A stretch of DNA of 64,000 nt, taken from UBA7960 sp964348755. GTDB taxonomy: Bacteria > Bacteroidota > Bacteroidia > Bacteroidales > UBA7960. Position 1 is the stretch's first letter, and each line of letters starts with the position of its first letter. The notes beneath the pieces were generated by a model. The model had not been told where the DNA came from, did not search any database, and saw only the letters and a program-made list of their open reading frames with translations. Shown piece by piece: positions 1 through 7,398 of the stretch. Location: the NCBI GenBank assembly GCA_964348755.1, contig CAYGDW010000002.1:1-64000 (forward strand). Reading direction: 5' to 3'. The translations under genes were made by a program, and so were the position numbers.

Positions 1-3
1 AAT

Positions 4-49
4 TAGTGGCCTACTTTGCTCCGGAATAGTGGCCTACTTTCACCGGAAT
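4..49. repeat. Tandem 23-bp terminal repeats of an IS21-type element
   Basis: Two copies of a unit starting TAGTGGCCTACTTT and ending CCGGAAT lie 23 bp apart (starts at 4 and 27), directly before an istA-like reading frame. Short repeated transposase-binding sites at the element ends are typical of IS21-family elements, so this is probably the left terminus. The element may extend beyond the window start. Confidence 0.6.
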
Positions 50-842
50 ATTCAGGCGAGGGCGTAAGGAGATAGCCCGGAGCCTGAGGATAAGCAAGAA
101 TACGGTTAAAACCTATCTATCAAAGCTGCAATCGCTAAGTGTGAATTTAGACGATCTGCTGGCTCTTGAAGATCCGGTGCTTGAGGCAAAGTTCCATGCC
201 GGAAATCCTGCTTACAAAGACAATGTGCGTTACCAAACACTGAAAACGGAGCTTGATTTTTACAAAAGGGAATTACACAGGACTGGAGTTACACGGAAAC
301 TGCTGTGGGAGGAATACCGCCTGGCCAACGTCAATGGCTACAGTTACACGCAGTTCTGCTTTCACATATCGCAGCAGGATATAGCATCCAGAAGGTCTAT
401 GGTGATGAATCACAAGCCAGGCGAGAAGCTTTTTGTTGACTTTGCCGGAAAGAAGATGAGTTATGTGGATAAAGTCAGCGGCGAGATTGTTCGGTGCCCT
501 GTTTTTGTTGCCTGTTTGCCATACTCAGATTATTGTTTTGCAATGGCTGTAAAGAGCCAGAGCATCGAGGAATTTCTTTTTGCTTTGAGATGCTGTCTTG
601 ATTTTTTAGGCGGTGTTCCACAGATCATCGCAACGGATAATCTGAAAACAGCTGTAACAAAGGCAAGCAATTACGAGCCGGAGATAAACCGGGCAATGGA
701 AGACTTTTGCAATCATTACCAGACCGTAGCGGTACCTACACGTGTAAGAAAGCCCAAAGACAAGGCATTGGTTGAAAACCAGGTAAAGCTGGTTTATACC
801 CGTGTCTTTGCTAAGCTGCGCAATGTTACTGACCCGTCCTAA
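30..842 (+). pseudogene. IS21-family transposase IstA, truncated at both ends
   Basis: The frame is open from 30 to the stop at 842. It has a helix-turn-helix (about 63-125, residues reading KEIARSLRISKNTV) and an integrase core with the DDE motifs DFAGKK (about 438), ATDNLKTAV (about 633) and KALVENQV (about 763). IstA is normally around 500 residues and starts with an IREILRLH-type segment. Here the frame runs straight out of the terminal repeats with no start codon before the helix-turn-helix. The protein also breaks off after FAKLRN, where homologues continue for about 200 more residues. No istB follows. An internal deletion at the 5' side and a second event at about 825 probably inactivated it. 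The only candidate start is the internal GTG at 141, which would leave out the DNA-binding domain. Confidence 0.8.
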
Positions 843-845
843 AAA

Positions 846-1040
846 ATGTCTACACAACTTGATGTAGATATGTATAAAAATGACATGGTAACTAGACGTT
901 ACAGCGAGGGTTTTAAACTCAAAATCTTAGCCGAACTCAGTACGGGAAATTACTCCAAAAAGCAGCTGGGAACTATTTACGGAATCAATCGTACCACCAT
1001 TAATGAATGGATAACAAAGTATGACCGTAAAGAACTGTAA
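846..1040 (+). pseudogene. IS3-type OrfA (helix-turn-helix) fragment
   Basis: The 64-residue frame has the N-terminal helix-turn-helix of IS3-family OrfA proteins: RRYSEGFKLKILAEL, then KKQLGTIYGI and TINEWITKY. Family members are usually about 100 residues or more, with a C-terminal coiled coil and a following orfB. Here the frame stops right after the helix-turn-helix, and the 24-bp repeat array of another element follows directly. No orfB is present downstream. It begins 4 bp after the broken istA, so two different elements were fused here by nested insertion or deletion. Confidence 0.6.
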
Positions 1041-1053
1041 ACAGGAACAAAAA

Positions 1054-1140
1054 GTGCAGTGATTTCGGGAAAGAGCGATGCAGTGATTTTGGGAACAGTC
1101 AGTGCAGTAATAATGGGAACAAGAGTGCAGTGACTGGGCT
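1054..1140. repeat. Array of four 24-bp repeats, probable IS end
   Basis: Four units with the core GTGCAGTGATTT-GGGAA begin at 1054, 1078, 1102 and 1125, a 23-24 bp period. The last two are degenerate. The spacing resembles the multiple terminal repeats of IS21-type elements but the sequence differs from the repeat at 4-49, so it belongs to a different element. The TGTAAACAGG just before it may be the actual tip. The rest of the gap up to the next gene (1141-1299) shows nothing else. Confidence 0.45.
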
Positions 1141-1299
1141 GTAAAAATAGAAAAAAAATGATCTTGTATTTGCATTTTAGAATTTTGTTTTTTTGTTCTG
1201 CATCCGGTAATTTTCAAACTGGTTTGGGAAAACAAAGATTGTAATAAACTTTGTAATATTTTTTTGTAAATTCGGGCTTCTTTGAAAAAGTTTTGAAAA

Positions 1300-3429
1300 A
1301 TGAAACCCATGAACAAAATCCATCCATTTATTTTAGTGCTTATAGTTGCTGTAATGATAACCTCTTGTGGAAGTCCGAAAACCTGGGGTGATGTTGAACC
1401 TCCTGTTGCCCAAAGGATTGAGAAATTGCTGGTAATGCATGGCGACACCCGCCCTGATTTTTATTATTGGATGAACGACCGCACCAACCCCGCGGTAATT
1501 GCCTACCTTGAGGCCGAAAACGCCTATCTTGAGAAAAAGATGGCCTTTACCGCTCCGCTTCAGGAGGCCCTCTTTAGCGAGATGCGCGGTCGGATTAAGG
1601 AAGACGACCAATCGGCGCCATACCTGTCTAACGGATACTATTATTATACACGGTTTGAAACCGGGCGCGAGTACCCGATATACTGTCGCCGCAAAGGGAG
1701 TATGGAAGCGCCCGAAGAAATAATGCTCAACGTAAATGAGCTGGCCGAAGGTTATTCCTATTTCAATGTTTCGGGTCTTGATGTAAGCCCCGACAACCGT
1801 TTGCTGGTTTTTGCCATCGATACGGTGGGCCGCAGGCAATTTACCATTCTGTTTAAAAATCTCGAAAACGGCCAAATAACACGCAGCCATATTGAAAACA
1901 CCAGTGGCAACCAGGTGTGGGCAGCCGACAATGCTACGGTGTTCTATACCGCCATCGACCCGCAAACCCTGCGCTACGACAGAGTAAATCGCTACAATTT
2001 TCTTGAAGGCGGCAATCCGGTTGAGGTTTATTACGAGGCCGACGACACCTTTTACAGCATGTGGGTTTTTCGTTCAAAAGACAATCGTTTCCTGCAATTA
2101 CAGGTAAACAGTACCCTGTCGAACGAAACCCGATTGCTCCCAGCGGATCAGCCCAAGGGGCTGTTTAGGGTGTTTCAGCCACGGCAACCCGACATCCTTT
2201 ACAGTGTTTTCCCTTTCGGGGAAAAGTTTTATGTACTCACCAACCATAAGGCTCAGAATTTTCGCCTGATGGAAACCCCTTCAAAGGCAACCGGCCTGGC
2301 AAACTGGATGGAGGTGATACCGCACCGCAGCCATGTGCTTCTGGAAGATATTGAATTATTTAACGATTACCTGGTTGTGCAGGAGCGCAGCAATGGCCTT
2401 CAGCAAATTCGAATTATAAATCAGATCTCCGCAAAGGAGCATTACCTCCCGTTTGAAGAGGAAGCTTACGCAGCCGGCATCGGCACAAACGAAGAAATGA
2501 ATTCTACGATTTTGCGCTTTAACTACACCTCTTTAACCACCCCTAACAGCCAGTACGACTACAATATGGCTACTGGCCAAAAAACATTTGTAAAACAGCA
2601 GGAAGTTTTGGGAGGTTTTGACAGGGCCAATTATCATACCCGGCGCATGTTTGTAACTGCCCGCGACGGGGAAAAAGTGCCTGTTACCATTTTGTATCGC
2701 AAAGGCATGGAAAAAAACGGTAACAACCCCCTGTTGCTTTATGGATACGGCTCGTATGGATCAAGCGTTAACCCCCGCTTCAATTCCAATGTAATCAGCC
2801 TGGTTGACCGTGGCTTCATTTATGCCATAGCCCACATAAGGGGTGGGCAAGACCTTGGCCGTCAGTGGTACGAAGATGGTAAACTGTTGAATAAGAAAAA
2901 CACCTTTTTTGATTTTATTGATGTGGCCGATTATCTTGTGGCCGAAGGCTATTCCCGCCCCGAAAGGATGTTTGCCCAGGGAGGAAGCGCTGGGGGTTTG
3001 CTTATGGGTGCGGTTATCAATATGCGGCCCGAACTGTTTAAAGGCGTAATTGCTGCAGTGCCATTTGTCGATGTGGTTACTACCATGCTTGACGAATCAA
3101 TTCCGCTTACCACAGCCGAATACGATGAGTGGGGCAACCCCAACATCAAGGAGTTTTACGAATATATGCTCTCATATTCGCCCTACGATAATGTTAGTCG
3201 CCAGGCGTATCCTAACCTGTTGGTTACCTCGGGGCTTCACGATTCGCAGGTGCAATACTGGGAGCCAACAAAGTGGGTAGCCAGGCTCAGGCATTACAAT
3301 ACAGGCCACAATATGATTCTGCTTTTTACAAACATGGAAGCAGGGCATGGCGGAGCATCGGGCAGGTTTAGAAGGCTCAGGGAAATTGCACGCGAATACG
3401 CATTTCTGATAGAGCTGGCCAAAGATTAA
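1300..3429 (+). CDS. ptrB: Oligopeptidase B (S9A prolyl oligopeptidase family), lipoprotein-like
   Basis: Serine peptidase cleaving short peptides after basic residues, 709 residues, typical length for oligopeptidase B. The N-terminal half is the propeller domain; the C-terminal alpha/beta-hydrolase half has the catalytic Ser563 (GGSAGG), Asp648 (SGLHDSQ) and His683 (AGHGG). The segments AHIRGGQDLGRQWYEDGK and VPFVDVVTTMLDESIPLTT are hallmark oligopeptidase B sequences. The N-terminus has a hydrophobic segment followed by ITSCG, a plausible lipobox, so it may be anchored in an envelope membrane, unlike the cytosolic enterobacterial enzyme. ATG codons at 1300 and 1309 are both possible starts. 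It converges on the receiver gene, with the two stop codons overlapping by a few bases. Confidence 0.93.
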   Translation: MKPMNKIHPFILVLIVAVMITSCGSPKTWGDVEPPVAQRIEKLLVMHGDTRPDFYYWMNDRTNPAVIAYLEAENAYLEKKMAFTAPLQEALFSEMRGRIKEDDQSAPYLSNGYYYYTRFETGREYPIYCRRKGSMEAPEEIMLNVNELAEGYSYFNVSGLDVSPDNRLLVFAIDTVGRRQFTILFKNLENGQITRSHIENTSGNQVWAADNATVFYTAIDPQTLRYDRVNRYNFLEGGNPVEVYYEADDTFYSMWVFRSKDNRFLQLQVNSTLSNETRLLPADQPKGLFRVFQPRQPDILYSVFPFGEKFYVLTNHKAQNFRLMETPSKATGLANWMEVIPHRSHVLLEDIELFNDYLVVQERSNGLQQIRIINQISAKEHYLPFEEEAYAAGIGTNEEMNSTILRFNYTSLTTPNSQYDYNMATGQKTFVKQQEVLGGFDRANYHTRRMFVTARDGEKVPVTILYRKGMEKNGNNPLLLYGYGSYGSSVNPRFNSNVISLVDRGFIYAIAHIRGGQDLGRQWYEDGKLLNKKNTFFDFIDVADYLVAEGYSRPERMFAQGGSAGGLLMGAVINMRPELFKGVIAAVPFVDVVTTMLDESIPLTTAEYDEWGNPNIKEFYEYMLSYSPYDNVSRQAYPNLLVTSGLHDSQVQYWEPTKWVARLRHYNTGHNMILLFTNMEAGHGGASGRFRRLREIAREYAFLIELAKD

Positions 3430-3824
3430 GAAGAAATATCGGAGGAGGTCTGACGATGCCCAAAAAGCTTCTCGACTACCTCCTTTAAATACTCAATGCA
3501 GCCTTCGCTTTTTACTACATAGTTGTAAATGCCGGCTTCCTGCACCCGGGCAACCAAACCAATATCGGTCTGGCCCGATAATACAATAATTTCAGTTTGT
3601 GGGGTAATTGCCCTTATGGTTTTAATAAGGTTGAGCTCTGTTTCGTTGTTCAAACCGGTAATTATTACCTCCGGTTCTTCATCAATGCGGCTGAGAATGG
3701 TGCGGCCATCAGGAAAATTTTCAATTGATAGCCCTGAAATAGCCCCAAGACAAAGACGCAGCAACAGGCCTTCGGTCTTGCTGTCTTCAAGTATATAAAC
3801 CCTCTTTAATGGAAGCCGGTTCAT
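3426..3824 (-). CDS. Degenerate response-regulator receiver domain protein
   Basis: Stand-alone CheY-like domain of 132 residues with no output domain. The acidic pair Glu13-Asp14 (YILEDSKTE), Ser83 (IVLSGQTD) and Lys105 (YVVKSEG) are in the expected places, but the phosphoacceptor position in IITGLNN is Gly57 instead of Asp. It is therefore unlikely to be phosphorylated in the usual way and may act as a protein-interaction module. The tail is rich in Ser, Gln and Asp and has no recognised domain. No histidine kinase is adjacent; the nearest is at 31291. Single-gene unit on the minus strand, convergent with ptrB. Confidence 0.8.
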   Translation of the reverse strand: MNRLPLKRVYILEDSKTEGLLLRLCLGAISGLSIENFPDGRTILSRIDEEPEVIITGLNNETELNLIKTIRAITPQTEIIVLSGQTDIGLVARVQEAGIYNYVVKSEGCIEYLKEVVEKLFGHRQTSSDISS

Positions 3825-3942
3825 GTAAGGGCCTTTGCGTAGCGGTTCGTTTTTAGATTCGCAAAGATATTATAATTTGTATGGAATGATTTAAGCCCTG
3901 CCTAAGTATTGTTTACCAAATTCCCCCTTTGGTATTTAATTG

Positions 3943-3950
3943 TACTTTTG
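3943..3950 (+). promoter_or_regulatory. Bacteroidota -7 promoter element TAnnTTTG
   Basis: TACTTTTG matches the TAnnTTTG element. It lies 16 bp upstream of the ATG at 3967, so the ATG-like codon at 3940 would precede transcription start. This decides the start of the next gene. No good -33 TTTG is visible at 19-21 bp. Confidence 0.5.
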
Positions 3951-3966
3951 CCTTAAAATAACCGCA

Positions 3967-4215
3967 ATGAAAGCTTCTGTAGAAATAAGCATGTACCCGC
4001 TTGGTCGCGAATTTGTGCCCGACATTAAAGACTTTATTGATCGCATGAAAAACCACCCGGGCATAATTTGCCAGGTAAACGGTATGAGCACACAGCTTTT
4101 TGGCGATTATCGCGAAATAATGCAGGCCCTTACCTTAGAAATTGAAACCAGTTTTGAGCGACACGGTAAGAGCGTTTTTGTGCTGAAAATTGTAAATGCA
4201 TTTTTGAAGCAATAA
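3967..4215 (+). CDS. Thiamine-binding (YkoF/MTH1187-type) small protein
   Basis: 82-residue protein starting MKASVEISMYPLG. The family (thiamine_BP/YkoF-like, ferredoxin-like fold) is recognised by the ISMYPLG strand and the later QLFGDYREIM and GKSVFVLKI segments; members bind thiamine or hydroxymethylpyrimidine-like ligands. The start is set at 3967 because a promoter element sits just upstream. It is followed after 5 bp by a NadR-like kinase, so the two are co-transcribed. A role in thiamine or nucleoside-vitamin handling is inferred from family and neighbour only; no transporter gene is next to it here. Confidence 0.65.
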   Translation: MKASVEISMYPLGREFVPDIKDFIDRMKNHPGIICQVNGMSTQLFGDYREIMQALTLEIETSFERHGKSVFVLKIVNAFLKQ

Positions 4216-4220
4216 TTCGG

Positions 4221-4760
4221 GTGAAAGAATTAATAAAAATTGCGATAACCGGCCCTGAGTCAACTGGTAAAAGCCTGCTTGCAGCCGGTTTGGCAAAACA
4301 TTTCAACACCGTTTTCGTTCCCGAATTTGCCAGGACTTATATTGACAGGCTTACAAGGCCTTATGAACAGGCCGACCTGAAGGTTATTGCTAAGGGGCAA
4401 CTTTCCGCGGAAGCGAAAGCTCAAAAAAATGCCAGTGACTTTTTGTTTTGCGACACCGAAATGCTGGTAATGAAGATATGGAGCCTGCACAAATACGGCA
4501 ATTGCGACCCGTTTATTTTACATGCCATTAATAATCAGAAATTTGACCTTTACCTCCTTTGCAATATCGACTTGCCATGGGAGTACGACCGGCAACGCGA
4601 ACACCCGCAACTAAGGCAATACTTTTTTAACTGCTACCAGCAGGAACTCAAAAATAATGCATTTAGGTATGCAGTAGTGAGCGGCCAAGGGGAGAAGCGG
4701 CTGCAATGTGCCATAGAAGCTGTTGAACTGATTAGTAAATTAGCAGATCAGAGCTTGTAA
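4221..4760 (+). CDS. NadR-like P-loop kinase (ribosylnicotinamide kinase-type AAA_28)
   Basis: 179 residues with a Walker A GPESTGKS at residues 11-18 and the motif VPEFARTYI that follows it in NadR-type kinases. A downstream FCDTEMLVMKIW and an LCNIDLPWEYDRQRE segment complete the nicotinamide-riboside kinase-like fold. It lacks the N-terminal adenylyltransferase and the helix-turn-helix of enterobacterial NadR. Start is GTG at 4221, 5 bp after the thiamine-binding-like gene. The pairing suggests the substrate could be thiamine or another vitamin instead of ribosylnicotinamide, but the sequence cannot settle this. Confidence 0.75.
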   Translation: MKELIKIAITGPESTGKSLLAAGLAKHFNTVFVPEFARTYIDRLTRPYEQADLKVIAKGQLSAEAKAQKNASDFLFCDTEMLVMKIWSLHKYGNCDPFILHAINNQKFDLYLLCNIDLPWEYDRQREHPQLRQYFFNCYQQELKNNAFRYAVVSGQGEKRLQCAIEAVELISKLADQSL

Positions 4761-4831
4761 GGATGTGAGGAAATAATATTTTGCACTATGACAATGGCTT
4801 TTTTTTTTGATAACCAATAAAGTTAGTGCTC

Positions 4832-5722
4832 ATGACAGGTGATAGCCACCTTAAACATTATATTCACCTGCATTTTATTGTGGTGCTGCTTGGGTTTACG
4901 GCTATTTTGGGTGCCCTCATAACGCTTGATGCCGCCGAGCTGGTTTGGTTTCGCATGTTATTTGCCTTTGCAGGGTTGTGGGTTTACCTGCGCTGGCGCA
5001 AAATACCCTTCAGGCTCCAATGGCGCGATATGCTCAGGCTTTTTGGCATAGGGCTGGTGGTGGCCTTGCATTGGATTACATTTTTTCATGCGGTTAAGGT
5101 GTCTAATGTTTCAGTAACATTAGGGGTGTTTGCCTCGGCCACGCTATTTACCAGTTTCCTTGAGCCTATTTTGCAAAAACGCCGTATTTTCTGGCTCGAG
5201 GTTTTTTTGGGGCTCATAACCCTTACAGGCATTTATATAATTTTCAGATATGAGTTCAAATTTATTGAAGGGATTGTTTTTTCGCTTATTTCGGCCTTTC
5301 TCAATGGGCTGTTTGCCGTTTTTAACCGAAACATAAGCCACCGCCACCACCACTCGGTCATTAGTTTTTACGAAATGCTTGGCGGGTTTATGTTTATTTC
5401 TGTTTTCTTTGCATTTTCCGGACAGCTCAGCATCCCGAATCTAACCCTCTCAGCGCCCGACCTGTTTTGGCTTCTGGTGCTCGCATTGGTTTGCACCTCT
5501 TATGCTTTTACTGCAATTGTCAATATTATGAAGGTGCTGTCGGCCTACACGGTTATGCTTGCCATAAACCTTGAGCCTGTATATGGTATTATCATGGCAT
5601 TTTTTATTTTTCCGGGGGCTGAGCGTATGTCGGCAGGGTTTTATCTTGGTGCTTCCATTATTGTGCTGGCGGTACTCAGTTACCCATATCTAAAACGTAA
5701 GTTCCGAAAAATACCTGGCTGA
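4832..5722 (+). CDS. EamA/DMT-family membrane transporter
   Basis: About 296 residues with roughly ten hydrophobic helices in two EamA repeats, as in drug/metabolite exporters of the RhaT/YdcZ class. Each half shows the typical aromatic and Gly/Pro pattern: LVWFRMLFAF in the first, VMLAINLEPVYGIIMAFF in the second. The ATG at 4832 is preferred over the GTG two codons upstream. Substrate cannot be predicted. Its 3' end overlaps the convergent cysQ gene by 33 bp. Confidence 0.85.
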   Translation: MTGDSHLKHYIHLHFIVVLLGFTAILGALITLDAAELVWFRMLFAFAGLWVYLRWRKIPFRLQWRDMLRLFGIGLVVALHWITFFHAVKVSNVSVTLGVFASATLFTSFLEPILQKRRIFWLEVFLGLITLTGIYIIFRYEFKFIEGIVFSLISAFLNGLFAVFNRNISHRHHHSVISFYEMLGGFMFISVFFAFSGQLSIPNLTLSAPDLFWLLVLALVCTSYAFTAIVNIMKVLSAYTVMLAINLEPVYGIIMAFFIFPGAERMSAGFYLGASIIVLAVLSYPYLKRKFRKIPG

Positions 5723-6544
5723 GTCTTCTTTTCTGGCAAATGCAATAAAGCCTGGATTGTTCAACTCAATTTTGTTGTATTGAAGTGGCTGGTGCTCAGT
5801 AATATGGTAAAGCTGACCTCCGTTTGCAAGCAAAAGGGCATGGCCTGCCGCGGTGTCCCACTCCCAGGTTTGCGAGTAGCGGGCATAAATTACCGGGCGG
5901 CCTTCAATCAGGTCGCAAAACTTCAGGGCACTTCCTTTTTTTATTAACTCAACATTTCCGTACTTTTGCATTATCTGTTGGGCCAGCCTTAGGGTGTGTG
6001 GCTCTATGTGCGAGCGGCTTACAGCCATTCCAATGGTTTCGGCAGGGGGCTTTGGCGCAATTGGCACCGAATGTTTCAAAAGAACTTCCACATTAATTTT
6101 CCCCAAAAGGGATAAATACTTAATGGTAAAAGCTTGCTGGCCCGCCACTCCCCACCAAGCTTTGCCCAACACTGGCGAAATGATAATACCCCCAATTGGC
6201 ATATTGTTTTGCATAAGTGCAATGTTTACCGCAAACTCGCCATTGCGGCTGATAAACTCCCTGGTACCGTCCAGCGGATCGACAAGCCAATACTCATTCC
6301 AGTGTTTTCTTTCGGCCCAGGGCTTTATTTGGCTTTCTTCGCTTACAATGGGAAGGCCGGTGGTTTTGAGTGCATCGGTAATTAGCTGGTTTGAGCGGCG
6401 GTCAGCATGGGTTATGGGGCTGCCATCTGTCTTACGGTCAAAGTCAAATGGCGTTCGGTATATGGCCATAATGGCTTCCGAAGCACTGATGCCGGCCTTC
6501 AGGGCATGAGAAAGAAGCTGGTGCAGGTTTGAAACGGGTGGCAA
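5690..6544 (-). CDS. cysQ: 3'(2'),5'-bisphosphate nucleotidase CysQ
   Basis: Inositol-monophosphatase-fold, Mg2+-dependent phosphatase that removes the 3'-phosphate of PAP, the by-product of sulfate assimilation and sulfotransfer. Metal-binding motifs are visible: DGSPITHAD at residues 40-48, Glu69/Glu70 (VSEES), VDPLDGT at 88-94 and WEWDTAAGHA in the C-terminal half. The 284-residue length fits. The start appears to be TTG at 6544 because the first in-frame ATG is inside the first helix. No other sulfate-assimilation gene is close by. Confidence 0.88.
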   Translation of the reverse strand: MPPVSNLHQLLSHALKAGISASEAIMAIYRTPFDFDRKTDGSPITHADRRSNQLITDALKTTGLPIVSEESQIKPWAERKHWNEYWLVDPLDGTREFISRNGEFAVNIALMQNNMPIGGIIISPVLGKAWWGVAGQQAFTIKYLSLLGKINVEVLLKHSVPIAPKPPAETIGMAVSRSHIEPHTLRLAQQIMQKYGNVELIKKGSALKFCDLIEGRPVIYARYSQTWEWDTAAGHALLLANGGQLYHITEHQPLQYNKIELNNPGFIAFARKEDSARYFSELTF

Positions 6545-6640
6545 AGCATATCGGGTTTAGTGTGTGAAATTACAGCTTTAATGTAGTAGATTTAAAAAAA
6601 CCAAAAGGAAAAACAATCGCACATCCAAATTGTTATCATT

Positions 6641-6692
6641 TAATAAAACCAAATAAAACCAAATAAAACCAAATAAAACCAAATAAAACCAA
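6641..6692. repeat. Five 10-bp tandem repeats directly before gpx
   Basis: The unit AAATAAAACC is repeated five times without change except for the first base (6641-6690). The last unit ends 3 bp before the ATG at 6694. The array occupies the place of the ribosome-binding region or late promoter. Array length changes by slippage would alter spacing upstream of the gene. Confidence 0.9.
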
Positions 6693-6693
6693 T

Positions 6694-7263
6694 ATGAAAC
6701 ATACACCCAGGTTACTGTTTTTGCTGCCAATGCTTATTGCAGCAATTATTATTATGGGCGCTGCAGGCCACCCAACCCAACCTGCCAAAACCTTTCACGA
6801 TTTTGTTGTTGAGGATATTTATGGCGACAAATTTGACCTGGCCACCCTTGCTGGCAAAAAGGTAATGGTGGTAAACACTGCATCGCGTTGCGGGCTTACT
6901 CCACAATTCGAAGCCTTAGAGCAACTTTATAGCGAATACCGCGACAAAGGTTTTGTAATTATTGGTTTTCCGGCCAATAACTTTAATAATCAGGAGCCTG
7001 GCACCAATCAGGATATTATTGCTTTTTGCCAGGAGAACTATGGCGTTTCGTTTCCCATGATGGCCAAAATATCGGTAAAGGGCGACGACATTCACCCTCT
7101 TTACCAATGGCTTACTCAAAAAAGCCAGAATGGGAAAATTGATGCTGGGGTAAGTTGGAACTTTCAAAAGTTTTTGATTGATGAAAAAGGCCAGGTGGTA
7201 GATTTTCTGGCGCCCCGCGAAAGGCCAAATTCAGAAAAGGTAATTCAATGGCTAAATAATTAG
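6694..7263 (+). CDS. Glutathione peroxidase-family thiol peroxidase, exported
   Basis: 189 residues; an N-terminal hydrophobic signal segment (residues 7-23) implies a periplasmic or membrane-tethered protein. Catalytic Cys66 lies in NTASRCGLT, Gln100 in NNFNNQEPG and the Trp in WNFQKFL complete the active site. Cys112 (FCQENYGVSFP) is at the spacing of the resolving Cys of thioredoxin-dependent members, so the reductant is probably a thioredoxin-like protein and not glutathione. It reduces hydrogen peroxide or lipid peroxides. The gene stands alone, preceded by five 10-bp tandem repeats that may influence its expression. Confidence 0.9.
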   Translation: MKHTPRLLFLLPMLIAAIIIMGAAGHPTQPAKTFHDFVVEDIYGDKFDLATLAGKKVMVVNTASRCGLTPQFEALEQLYSEYRDKGFVIIGFPANNFNNQEPGTNQDIIAFCQENYGVSFPMMAKISVKGDDIHPLYQWLTQKSQNGKIDAGVSWNFQKFLIDEKGQVVDFLAPRERPNSEKVIQWLNN

Positions 7264-7365
7264 AGGGCTGGAAGCTCCCAGGTCTTTTTTTTGCACAGGG
7301 CACGTTCCTTTTTTGGCACGTGCTTTTTGTTTTGCATGGCGGGTGTTTAGCTTGGGCTTTTCTTT

Positions 7366-7373
7366 TAAATTTG
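7366..7373 (+). promoter_or_regulatory. Bacteroidota -7 promoter element TAnnTTTG
   Basis: TAAATTTG matches TAnnTTTG. Transcription would start around 7380, downstream of the TTG at 7378, so the helicase start is placed at the ATG at 7399. A clear -33 TTTG at the right spacing is not seen. Confidence 0.45.
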
Positions 7374-7398
7374 CAGTTTGTACTCTAAGATTCCTCAA

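Noticed and set aside
927..1448. Minus-strand open frame over the IS region
   Set aside because: It spans repeat arrays and the start of ptrB, has no domain, and is a shadow of the plus-strand genes.
3900..3966. TPP riboswitch ahead of the thiamine-binding-like gene
   Set aside because: The leader is too short and lacks the CUGAGA and ACCUGA motifs of the thi box.
6641..6692. Repeat array read as a CRISPR
   Set aside because: The 10-bp units are directly adjacent with no spacers, and no cas genes lie in the window.
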